Shown piece after piece: positions 52,798 to 61,662 of a stretch of DNA of 64,000 nt. Each line of letters opens with the position of its first letter. Position 1 is the stretch's first letter. Below the pieces are notes generated by a model. It saw nothing but the letters and a program-made list of their open reading frames with translations, did not search any database and had not been told where the DNA came from. The stretch is taken from contig CALKOU010000014.1 in NCBI GenBank assembly GCA_938092005.1, positions 1 through 64,000 on the forward strand, read 5' to 3'. A program made the translations under genes and the position numbers. Source of the DNA: an uncultured Flavobacteriaceae bacterium. GTDB lineage: Bacteria > Bacteroidota > Bacteroidia > Flavobacteriales > Flavobacteriaceae.

Positions 52798-54261
52798 ATG
52801 GGAAAGTTAAGAGGATTTATGGAGCATGAGCGAATCAACGAGCAAAACGTTGCTGTTGAGGATCGCGTCAAGAATTACAAAGAGTTTACGGTTACGCCAA
52901 GCGAAGAAACGCTGCAAGACCAAGGAGCACGCTGTATGGACTGCGGTGTACCGTTTTGCCATAGTGGGTGTCCATTAGGGAACATGATTCCCGATTTCAA
53001 CGATGCGGTTTACCGCAACGAATGGCAAAAAGCATTGCGCATTCTACACACCACCAACAACTTCCCAGAATTTACAGGTAGGCTATGTCCTGCTCCCTGT
53101 GAGGCGGCGTGTGTACTCGGGATTATCAACCCACCTGTATCTATTGAATTGATTGAAAAATACATCGTAGAACGTGGATTTAAAGAAGGATGGATTAAAG
53201 CCGACCCACCGCAAACGCGTACGGGTAAAACAGTTGCTGTCATAGGTTCTGGACCTGCTGGTCTTGCTACTGCACAACAACTCAACCGTGCTGGACATAC
53301 GGTAACCGTATTTGAACGCGATGAAAAAGTGGGTGGACTGCTACGCTACGGCATTCCTGATTTTAAAATGGAAAAGCATGTTGTTGATAGACGTGTTGCT
53401 ATTTTAGAAGAAGAAGGCATCCTGTTTAAAACCGGCGTAGAAGTAGGTAAGAACATGCCCGTGGAAGACCTAAACTCATTTGATGCAGTAGTTCTTTGTG
53501 GAGGCGCAACCATTCGCAGAAGACTTCCTATTCCTGGTTCAGACTTACCAGGGGTTGTACAAGCCATGGACTTCTTGCCAAAAAGCAACCGTTGGGTTGA
53601 TGGATTGACAGAAGTAGACAATGCCTTACACGCAGCTGGCAAAAACGTTGTTGTTATTGGTGGTGGAGATACTGGTTCTGACTGTATTGGAACATCTAAC
53701 CGTCAGGGGGCAACAAGCGTTACCAACTTTGAAATTATGCCAAAGCCTGCTGAAACACGCACCGAGGATCACCCTTGGCCGTTTTGGCCCTTCAAACTCA
53801 AAACGACTTCGTCGCATGAGGAAGGAATTCACCGTGAGTGGAGCATCATGACAAAAGAATTTATTGCTGACGACAACGGACACCTTAAGGGACTAAAAAC
53901 CGTTAACGTACGTTGGGAACAAGCAGAAGATGGCGGTAGACCACAACTTGTTGAGGAGCCAAATTCTGAAAAAGAATGGCCGTGTGAACTAGCACTTCTT
54001 GCACTTGGTTTCACAGGTCCTGAGCCAACTCTTGCAGAACGTTTAGGTCTTGATCAAGACGAGCGCACCAACGTCAAAGGCAATGAAAAATACCAAACCA
54101 ACGTACCACACATCTTCACAGCTGGTGATATGCGTCGTGGACAGTCGTTGATTGTTTGGGCTATTTCTGAAGGTCGTGAGGCGGCGCACCACGTAGATGC
54201 ATTTTTGATGGGAGCTTCTAAGTTACCAATCAAAGAGGGCGGCGACTTGCCAACAAACTAA
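52798..54261 (+). CDS. gltD: Glutamate synthase small subunit
   Basis: 487 residues. N-terminal 4Fe-4S Cys clusters (CMDCGVPFCHSGCPLGN, then CPAPCEAAC), FAD site VIGSGPAGLATAQQL, NADPH site VIGGGDTGSDCIGTSNRQ, and the C-terminal FTAGDMRRGQSLIVWAISEG. It passes electrons from NADPH to GltB. It is 2 nt after gltB, and its stop is one base from the porin stop on the other strand. Confidence 0.97.
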   Translation: MGKLRGFMEHERINEQNVAVEDRVKNYKEFTVTPSEETLQDQGARCMDCGVPFCHSGCPLGNMIPDFNDAVYRNEWQKALRILHTTNNFPEFTGRLCPAPCEAACVLGIINPPVSIELIEKYIVERGFKEGWIKADPPQTRTGKTVAVIGSGPAGLATAQQLNRAGHTVTVFERDEKVGGLLRYGIPDFKMEKHVVDRRVAILEEEGILFKTGVEVGKNMPVEDLNSFDAVVLCGGATIRRRLPIPGSDLPGVVQAMDFLPKSNRWVDGLTEVDNALHAAGKNVVVIGGGDTGSDCIGTSNRQGATSVTNFEIMPKPAETRTEDHPWPFWPFKLKTTSSHEEGIHREWSIMTKEFIADDNGHLKGLKTVNVRWEQAEDGGRPQLVEEPNSEKEWPCELALLALGFTGPEPTLAERLGLDQDERTNVKGNEKYQTNVPHIFTAGDMRRGQSLIVWAISEGREAAHHVDAFLMGASKLPIKEGGDLPTN

Positions 54262-54262
54262 A

Positions 54263-56209
54263 CTACTGGAAGAAATTCCAAACCAAGCCAAAGCGAAATA
54301 ACATATCGCGATAAGGATAGTTGGGTGCTGCGTAATAGTTCGGTGCCTTTCTATTGGCATTCACGTGTTCCATTACAAAGAACAAACGCGTTTGTCTAAT
54401 CTTTGCATTAAAGAATGCATTGACAACCGGATAGCCTTCCATTTCTTGATGTGTTTGCACAACAAACTCTGAAAGTAAGGGATGATATGCCCGCATGTTA
54501 TAAGACGAAAAATAACGTGCACTAACCCCTAGGTGTAAAAACATCGCCTTTTTAAACCAATGGTCTTCGTAATACACGGCGGTACGCCCCACAAGATTAG
54601 GCATGGGCATAACGTCTTTGTTTCCGCTAACATACTGCCCACGAAACTTGGTGTCCCAACGAAACACACCCCACTTAACACCGCCTTCCCAATCCACTTC
54701 CAATAGATTAAGCGCATCTGTGTGTTGTTTGGGCACAACGGTATATGCGTCGGCGCTGGGTTGTAGGAAATAAGCGTAATTATTGATGTTGGTGGTGGTC
54801 AATGAAAACGTTCCAAAAACAGGGTGTGCAAGCCGTGCATAAAGCGCGGTGCGTTGTTCCAGCTCTGGGGTTGTTTTCCATTGATAATCGGCATAGCTAC
54901 TGGTAAATTGCTCAAAAACAAACCCAGGGTGCCGTTGCTGCCAACGCACGCCTGCTGTAAGTTTAAAAGAAGCAAACAGCGGTTGTTCGATTTCACCCGT
55001 AATAAAGCTCCCAACCCGATCGCCACTAAGGGCAAGCTCGGCATCGGCGCGTAAGCGCAAACTACCAAAATGTTTTCGCCACGAACCCCCAACAGCATAA
55101 GCATCATCTTCTAGCACGGGACTGCTAGGCTGTTTGCGCTCTGCAAAACGATATTGATGGTGCCGTGCATAGCCCGAAAACCACCCTATCGTAGGGTTGG
55201 TAAAAATACCATATACATCAAACTGCTTAAGGCTGTAATACTGGTAATCGCTAGGTTTGTTAAGGTCGGTTGCTAATGCCCCATAGCCCTCAAAGGCAAG
55301 ACTTTGATCAAAACGATTGTACTGAATGGTGCTTTGCACCCGATACCCAAGACGTAAGCGAGGTGCTTTGATGCTGTCTTGGGAGCGCAGTAATAAATAG
55401 TCTTGCTCCAACAAATACCGTTTTTCAGAAAAGTTGTTTTCGGCATTTTCGAAGTTAACATCCAAACGGTCACGATCAAAAAACTCATCATCCCCCGACT
55501 CAAAATCAGCAACCGAAGCAGCGTTTAGCCCCCCGTTTTCTTGTTGCTCAATTTTCTGATTTACGATTTGCAACCGCATGCGGTAACGCCCATTGGGGTT
55601 TTCGTAGCGTGTGCTAAAACGCAGCTGACTACGCCCCGAAATTTGGTGTTGGTATTTCCCTAAAGAACGGTGTCCACGATAGCCTATGGCATAGTTAAGC
55701 CGTGGGTGGATGTTAGCGGTAATCAATACATCGGAAGACTGCCCTTGGGATTGGGTGGTTTTGTAAAACATTTCGGTTAAGGGCGTAGGCACATGATAGT
55801 ACGCAACCTGATGCGGCAAAAAGCGTTGGCTTTCTTTTGCCCTAAATCCTGCACTTGGCGCTGTGGTGTTGCGCCATGCCTCCAAAGACAAGGGGTTTAG
55901 TGCTTGCCCAGAATTGTTAAGCGGTAAATAGGCAAAGTTATCGCGGCGTTGGCTGTTAAACGTATAATACTTGGTTAGGGTTAGCGTGGTGTCTACAGAA
56001 ACGGTATCACGAGACTGAGTTATGATGCGGTAATCCTGTATTTTGGCTATTGGAGCAGCGGTAATGCTGTCAAAATCAGCGGGGTTGGGCGGTTCCAACA
56101 CGGCTTTTTTTTGCGGCGGCTTGGTAAGCGCCAATGTGTCTGCCAACGAAGGCGTGGACTGGGCAACTGCACCCACCGAAAAACATAACCATACAAAAAT
56201 GCGCAGCAC
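54263..56209 (-). CDS. Putative outer-membrane porin (PF14121-like)
   Basis: 648 residues from GTG 56209, preceded at once by an in-frame TAG. It has a signal peptide (WLCFSVGAVAQS), a Pro/Asp-rich linker, then a long series of amphipathic beta-strands ending in an aromatic C-terminus (FRFGLVWNFFQ), as in outer-membrane barrels. The pattern fits the Bacteroidota putative porin family; the substrate is unknown. The accessory island begins about 110 bp upstream of its start on the other strand. Confidence 0.82.
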   Translation of the reverse strand: MLRIFVWLCFSVGAVAQSTPSLADTLALTKPPQKKAVLEPPNPADFDSITAAPIAKIQDYRIITQSRDTVSVDTTLTLTKYYTFNSQRRDNFAYLPLNNSGQALNPLSLEAWRNTTAPSAGFRAKESQRFLPHQVAYYHVPTPLTEMFYKTTQSQGQSSDVLITANIHPRLNYAIGYRGHRSLGKYQHQISGRSQLRFSTRYENPNGRYRMRLQIVNQKIEQQENGGLNAASVADFESGDDEFFDRDRLDVNFENAENNFSEKRYLLEQDYLLLRSQDSIKAPRLRLGYRVQSTIQYNRFDQSLAFEGYGALATDLNKPSDYQYYSLKQFDVYGIFTNPTIGWFSGYARHHQYRFAERKQPSSPVLEDDAYAVGGSWRKHFGSLRLRADAELALSGDRVGSFITGEIEQPLFASFKLTAGVRWQQRHPGFVFEQFTSSYADYQWKTTPELEQRTALYARLAHPVFGTFSLTTTNINNYAYFLQPSADAYTVVPKQHTDALNLLEVDWEGGVKWGVFRWDTKFRGQYVSGNKDVMPMPNLVGRTAVYYEDHWFKKAMFLHLGVSARYFSSYNMRAYHPLLSEFVVQTHQEMEGYPVVNAFFNAKIRQTRLFFVMEHVNANRKAPNYYAAPNYPYRDMLFRFGLVWNFFQ

Positions 56210-56322
56210 CTAGAATTGTTTTGGTAAAGGTATTGATTTCAACAATAATAGGGGAATACCAACAAAAGCATTTTTTTGTTACCTTAGCATTGAACAAGAC
56301 CCCAAGTCTGTTCTACTTAATT

Positions 56323-58224
56323 ATGGTAATTCTACGACACCCATCCACCGCATATATACAGAATACCCTTATCAAAGCAGGTGTTGCTTTTGATTCTAAG
56401 GTTGATTTTACGATTCCATTCAAGCATGTTTTGTCTTTTACTGAAATAAAAACTTACGAAAAAACAAAAAGAGTTATTTTTACTAAAGCTCATAAAAAAA
56501 AGAATATTTTGACTGAAATTTTGGAAAACAAGCTGACATTAATTGACTTCTTCTGCGGTGCAGGTGGATTCTCAGAAGGGTTTAGACAAATGGGCTTTGA
56601 GATAGTTCAAGGATATGACCATTGGCGACCTGCGATAGAAACATACAACCATAATTTTGGCACAGAGTCAAGTATAAAAAATATACTTGACTTTAAAAAC
56701 ATTGAAGAAATTGAAAATTTACCAAACACTGACGTAATTATTGGTTCCCCGCCCTGTGTTTCATTTTCAAGTTCTAATAAATCAGGCAAAGCTGACAAAT
56801 CTTTAGGGGTTCAATTAACTGAATGTTTTTTGAGAATAGTTGCTGTAAAAAAGCACCAAAAGAACTCAACTCTTAAGGCATGGTTCATGGAAAATGTTGT
56901 GAATTCTAGACGTTACCTTCAACCAGAATATACTTTTAAAGATTTAGGTCTTGAAGATTGGGCTCGGAAAAATAAAATTGGCTTACACAAACCCGCAATT
57001 AAACTATTAGAGAATACTGAAATAATTAACTCTGCCGATTTTGGATCATTGCAAGCTAGAAAAAGAGTTATTTCAGGGGAGATTATCAAAAATGGAGAAC
57101 TTGTTAAACCAAAACCAACACACTCTAGCAAAAAAGAAAGTAGACTGCCAGCTCACATAACAATAAGTGAAATGAAAAAAGTTCTTCCTTCTCCATTTAG
57201 CTCTAAGAAAATTTCTTTAGTAAAAGACCCCCTATTCAATATTTCTGTTCCACAAAAAGAAGTAACTGACCATTTTTATGACACAGGGATTTTCGCTGTT
57301 GATGCCAAATTCTCAAAGCATTGGAAAGTGAACCACCCATACATGGGGAAAATGTCATTTCCTGAAAATGAAAATAAACCAAGTCGGACAATTACTGCCA
57401 CAAAAATTGCAAACTCAAGAGAATCTATAATTTACAAATCAGAAATAAAGCGAAAAGGAGATGGAGAGTTTAGATTGCCGACAATAAGAGAAGCTGCGAC
57501 TATTATGGGCTTCCCTATTACTTTCCAATTTGTAGGTTCAGAATATACTAAATGGCGTTTGGTTGGAAATGCTGTCTGTTCTTCTGTAAGTAAGCAATTA
57601 GCTAAAACAGTGTTAGTTTCTCAAAAATTGGAAATTCCCAAATCTCCCATTATACAAAGTGAAGTAAATTTAAGTGGAATTGAAAATCTAAACACGTTTA
57701 AAACAAAGGTATTTGACAACCCTCCTGTAAAAAACAAGGGGGCCAAATGCAGATGGCATTCATTTAAGGATGGTAACTTAACTGTTACTCTTTCAAACTT
57801 CCGAATTGGGGAAGATAAAGAGTCAAAAAACAAATGGTTCACTTCAATTCAATATGGTACAGGCGAAGGTTATCCTTCGCATTTAGTTAATGACAATACT
57901 TTCAATGAGATAGAGCCAATTATTGAAAAACACTCAAAAGGCAAAAAATTTCTTGAGATTGTAAACAATGGGTTTTCTGAAAAAATCAGCTCAAAAAAAG
58001 AACTTCAAAACCTTTTTGAAAAACAAACTGAAATTAAAGGCAAAAAAGATCCGACCGAATTAATTGAAGACCTAAAAAAAATAATTGATTCACTTATTAC
58101 AGATGAAACAACAATCGAAAATGATAAAGTGAATGTATTTAAACACAAAGCCAAAATCCCCATAAAGCAAGTGTTCGCATTATACGGAACTAACAAAATT
58201 GCTTCAATAGCAAACAGTATTTAA
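56323..58224 (+). CDS. C5-cytosine DNA methyltransferase with C-terminal extension
   Basis: 633 residues from ATG 56323. All key C5-MTase motifs are present: I LIDFFCGAGGFSEGF (about 73-87), IV GSPPCVSFS with catalytic Cys145, VI MENV (about 189-192), VIII QARKR (244-248), and X GNAVCSSV (415-422). It methylates cytosine C5 using SAM. About 70 residues precede motif I. An extension of about 190 residues follows motif X (FRIGEDKESKNKWF region), with no domain I recognise. The frame is open to 56134, inside the porin gene, but that start is unlikely. First gene of the island operon. Confidence 0.9.
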   Translation: MVILRHPSTAYIQNTLIKAGVAFDSKVDFTIPFKHVLSFTEIKTYEKTKRVIFTKAHKKKNILTEILENKLTLIDFFCGAGGFSEGFRQMGFEIVQGYDHWRPAIETYNHNFGTESSIKNILDFKNIEEIENLPNTDVIIGSPPCVSFSSSNKSGKADKSLGVQLTECFLRIVAVKKHQKNSTLKAWFMENVVNSRRYLQPEYTFKDLGLEDWARKNKIGLHKPAIKLLENTEIINSADFGSLQARKRVISGEIIKNGELVKPKPTHSSKKESRLPAHITISEMKKVLPSPFSSKKISLVKDPLFNISVPQKEVTDHFYDTGIFAVDAKFSKHWKVNHPYMGKMSFPENENKPSRTITATKIANSRESIIYKSEIKRKGDGEFRLPTIREAATIMGFPITFQFVGSEYTKWRLVGNAVCSSVSKQLAKTVLVSQKLEIPKSPIIQSEVNLSGIENLNTFKTKVFDNPPVKNKGAKCRWHSFKDGNLTVTLSNFRIGEDKESKNKWFTSIQYGTGEGYPSHLVNDNTFNEIEPIIEKHSKGKKFLEIVNNGFSEKISSKKELQNLFEKQTEIKGKKDPTELIEDLKKIIDSLITDETTIENDKVNVFKHKAKIPIKQVFALYGTNKIASIANSI

Positions 58225-58225
58225 T

Positions 58226-59689
58226 ATGAACAAGGAAACTAGAATTCAAAAAATTGATGACATAATCAGTAGAGATAAGGATAACCCTTTTAACAAAGTT
58301 GAAATCCCGTGGGAAGATAATCTAGTAACCATGAACGTCTATAAGATCCCACTTGACTTGTTGGTTTACAACAAATACAACGGCCGTATTTTAAGCCGTA
58401 CCAAGTCACTTGAAAAACAAAGTCATGTTATTGACGAATATAGTGAAGAAGGGAAAAAGCTGTTAGAACAACTATTATGGGACTCAAAACCAGATCGAAA
58501 TAAAAAAACTCAAAATAATATTGCAGATTTTGGACAACAAAAAATTGGCATTATAACTAAAGATGGAATAATCATAGATGGCAATCGAAGAGCTATGCTA
58601 TTAAATGATATCCAAAATGAAGGGAAACTTTCGGGTAAAAAATATGACAAGAAGTATGACTATTTCAAGGCAGTAGTTTTACCTGTAACATTAAATGAAA
58701 ACCCACTTGAAATTGAGAAGTTAGAAACTTCTTTTCAAATGGGTGAAGATCAAAAATTGGGTTATAATGCAACTGAAAAATACTTAAAAGCTAAGGAGCT
58801 TTACCATAGACTTACAGCGGGAAAAGATTTTACTTCGAGTAAAATTGACGAAAATGCTATCTCCAAAATTGCAGATTGGATGGGAGAGCAAAAATCTGAA
58901 ATCAAAAGCTATCTAAGTACTATGATGGTAATGGACGAATATCTTTATTACTTTGGTTATGATGGTATATATACTCAGCTAGATAAAAGAGAAGACCAAT
59001 TTCTATTCTTAACAAGGTGGTTGGAGACTTTTTATGACAAGGAAAGCAAAAAGGGGTTTGATGGCTACAACAATGATGATGTAGACGAACTTAAGGAAAT
59101 AGCTTTTGATTACTTGAGAATTCGAAATCAATATGATGGGAAAGAATTTCGAAATTTAGCAGACGGACAAAGAGAAAACCACTTTTTCGGTGACAAAGAA
59201 ATATGGGCAAGTTTTTCAAATAAACATGAAGAAATCAGAAGAGAAATACCTCAAGAATCAGAAATAGATTTCAATTCGAATGATCTCAAAAGCCACCTTG
59301 ATGATAGAGATAATAAATACTACGAGTCTTCTAAATTTGATGGTGAGAATAGTGCTTTTATTGAAAATCATAAAGATCATAAAACTAATGTTGAATACAA
59401 TAGATCAGCAGGAGCACCTGAGAAACTAGTAAAAAAAGCTTCACAAGCTTTTTCGTCCATTAAGCAAAATCACAAAGCATTTAAAAAACCAGAAGTACAA
59501 AGAGTAGTTCAGGATTTAGCAATGCAAGTAACCGATTCAATGCTTAAGAAATCTCCATTAAACCTTCTTCAGCATGTTGAAAGTTTGGTCAAATCAATCG
59601 ACATTGAAAATGTTTCTGAGTCAGAAATTGATGAAGTCCAAAAAAAGGCGAGAGAGATTAATAAATTACTTTATCCTATCTATAAATAG
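58226..59689 (+). CDS. ParB-like protein with DGNRR motif
   Basis: 487 residues. The N-terminal part resembles a ParB/sulfiredoxin-fold domain: VYKIPLDLLVYNKYNGR (about 38-54), then GIITKDGIIIDGNRRAMLL, with DGNRR at 118-122. A ParB-style helix-turn-helix follows (about 209-240, AISKIADWMGEQKSEIKSYL). The C-terminal 200 residues are charged and helical. Such domains bind nucleotides and DNA, and in DndB/DpdB-type proteins serve DNA-modification systems. Here it is coupled by a 1-nt gap to the MTase and a 1-nt overlap to the helicase. Exact function unknown. Confidence 0.75.
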   Translation: MNKETRIQKIDDIISRDKDNPFNKVEIPWEDNLVTMNVYKIPLDLLVYNKYNGRILSRTKSLEKQSHVIDEYSEEGKKLLEQLLWDSKPDRNKKTQNNIADFGQQKIGIITKDGIIIDGNRRAMLLNDIQNEGKLSGKKYDKKYDYFKAVVLPVTLNENPLEIEKLETSFQMGEDQKLGYNATEKYLKAKELYHRLTAGKDFTSSKIDENAISKIADWMGEQKSEIKSYLSTMMVMDEYLYYFGYDGIYTQLDKREDQFLFLTRWLETFYDKESKKGFDGYNNDDVDELKEIAFDYLRIRNQYDGKEFRNLADGQRENHFFGDKEIWASFSNKHEEIRREIPQESEIDFNSNDLKSHLDDRDNKYYESSKFDGENSAFIENHKDHKTNVEYNRSAGAPEKLVKKASQAFSSIKQNHKAFKKPEVQRVVQDLAMQVTDSMLKKSPLNLLQHVESLVKSIDIENVSESEIDEVQKKAREINKLLYPIYK

Positions 59690-61662
59690 TGGCTATCTCA
59701 ATTGATATAAATATTGACAAAAATGTTTTTCTGCTAAATGGAAAAACTGATTCGATTACTAATAATAGGCGACTACTATTACGCTTTAAACGATTAGGTT
59801 TTGAAAAAGTAGGGGGCACAATTCAAATCCCATTTAGAAAAGAAAGTCAGATAAAAACGCTAAATGAACTCAAAAGGATTCTCTCAAAGTTTGAATTTGA
59901 TGTCTCTCTCGAAGAAAGAACCACACATGAGCTAGCCAGTTATCATCGAGAAGAAGAACAATTTGATCTCTTTTCTGAAAACGCTAGAAAAATAAGAAAT
60001 GATGAGTTTCATAACAATCCAGAACTCGTTTCTCAATTTGAAAAATTTCAGAATGTACTTAAAAAGGAACTTAAAAGAACACTGTACCCATTACAATTAC
60101 TTTCTTCCTTTCACATGGCTTTTAGTCAAAATTCCTGCAATTTTGCTGTTCCAGGTGCAGGTAAAACTTCCATTGTTTATGGTGCCTATTCATACCTCAA
60201 AAACCTACCTTCAACAGACCCCAAACATGTAAACAAATTGTTGGTCATAGGCCCACTATCCTCTTTTGCTCCTTGGGAAAATGAATTCGAAGAATGTTTT
60301 GGGTTTAAACCTACTTCGTTTAGAATGTCAGGAAATGCTGAAATTTCCAGAGAGATAAAGAAACAGCACCTATATTCAGGAAACCCTGATGAGTTAACCC
60401 TAATTTTTCATGGCGGAGTTCCAAACTTCGAATCTCAAATCATAGACTTTTTAAAAGAAAATAAAACACTTGTAGTAGTTGATGAAGCACATAGAATAAA
60501 AAATCATGAAGGAATTTGGGGCAGAAGTGTAACAGAAATATCAAAAGAAGCTGTTGCAAGAGTAATACTAACGGGTACACCTGTACCAAATGGATACCAA
60601 GACATTTACAACCTATACAAGTTTATTTACCCTTTCAAATTCAAGGAAATTCTAGGTGTTCACTACCACAATCTTGAAGACATGACCCAAAACAGCGAGC
60701 CAGAATCCGAAAGAGTTCAAAACTTGAAAGAGAATCTGTCTCCTTACTTCATTCGAATCAAAAAAGATGATCTCGGCTTGCCAGAAATTGAAGAGGAGAT
60801 AGTTAGCATTGAAATGGATAAATATCAAAGGGAAATTTATGACTTCATTGAAGCGAAGTATATTCCTGATTTTAAAGAAAATAGTTCTGCTTCTGTAAAA
60901 GACACTTTAAACAAAGCCAAGTTAATTCGACTAAGACAAGCGTCTACTAATCCAGCCCTTTTGAGTAAGCCCCTAAAAGATGCTTTGGAAAGTGGTGAAT
61001 ACTATTATGATCCAAATAGTGAGTTTACTACTGATTCAGATGTAATAGTTAATGATTCTGAGTTTTTTAAGAAAATTTGTGATTACCCGTTTAATGAAAC
61101 TCCTGCAAAGTTTATAGCCATAAAAAAGTTAATAGAACAACAAATAATCGCACAAAAAGAGAAAGTAATTATTTGGACGATATTCATTCAAAATGCGAAA
61201 GAGTTAACAGATTACTTACAATCCTTTAATATCAAATCAAAATTACTTATTGGTGAAATTGGTCAAGAAGAAAGGGAAGCAACTATTCAAAAATTTAATG
61301 ACCCTAAAAATCTAGATTTTCAAGTCGTAATTGCCAACCCGTTCTCGGTCGCTGAATCAATCTCATTGCACAAAGGTTGTCATAATGCAATTTACATGGA
61401 AAGAGATTATAATTGCTCTAATTTCCTACAATCGAAAGATCGTATTCACAGGGTTGGATTGCCAGAAGGTCAGATAACCAATTACTATTATTTTGTTTCT
61501 AAAGACTCTATTGATGAAGTTATAAACCACAGACTTAACCTAAAAATTAGACGAATGGAAGAAATCATTAACGATGACATTCCTCTATTCGCCAGAATCA
61601 ATGACAGTGATGAAACGGACATTATAAAGGAACTTATTTTAAATTATGCTAAACGATCTTAG
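59689..61662 (+). CDS. SNF2-type helicase/ATPase
   Basis: 657 residues from GTG 59689 (the G of the preceding TAG stop). Walker A AVPGAGKTS (about 153-161), Walker B VVVDEAHRIKN (DEAH 265-268), motif III LTGTPVPNG (about 294-302), and the C-terminal lobe with QSKDRIHRVG (about 581-590), the SNF2 arginine-finger motif. A unique N-terminal region of about 130 residues precedes the ATPase. SNF2 enzymes translocate on double-stranded DNA. In a methylase locus this is likely the motor for restriction. Confidence 0.9.
   Translation: MAISIDINIDKNVFLLNGKTDSITNNRRLLLRFKRLGFEKVGGTIQIPFRKESQIKTLNELKRILSKFEFDVSLEERTTHELASYHREEEQFDLFSENARKIRNDEFHNNPELVSQFEKFQNVLKKELKRTLYPLQLLSSFHMAFSQNSCNFAVPGAGKTSIVYGAYSYLKNLPSTDPKHVNKLLVIGPLSSFAPWENEFEECFGFKPTSFRMSGNAEISREIKKQHLYSGNPDELTLIFHGGVPNFESQIIDFLKENKTLVVVDEAHRIKNHEGIWGRSVTEISKEAVARVILTGTPVPNGYQDIYNLYKFIYPFKFKEILGVHYHNLEDMTQNSEPESERVQNLKENLSPYFIRIKKDDLGLPEIEEEIVSIEMDKYQREIYDFIEAKYIPDFKENSSASVKDTLNKAKLIRLRQASTNPALLSKPLKDALESGEYYYDPNSEFTTDSDVIVNDSEFFKKICDYPFNETPAKFIAIKKLIEQQIIAQKEKVIIWTIFIQNAKELTDYLQSFNIKSKLLIGEIGQEEREATIQKFNDPKNLDFQVVIANPFSVAESISLHKGCHNAIYMERDYNCSNFLQSKDRIHRVGLPEGQITNYYYFVSKDSIDEVINHRLNLKIRRMEEIINDDIPLFARINDSDETDIIKELILNYAKRS

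Noticed and set aside
56221-56262. TTGGTA/TACCAA and GGTATT/AATACC dyads upstream of the island as operator or insertion footprint
   Set aside because: The arms are 6 bp, overlap in competing ways, and no matching sequence was found at the right edge (62624-62724), so nothing specific can be supported.
56134-56322. Upstream in-frame extension of the island methyltransferase (63 extra codons)
   Set aside because: It lies within the porin gene's 5' end on the other strand, reads like non-protein sequence, and is followed by an ATG after a -7-like box. The 56323 start is preferred.
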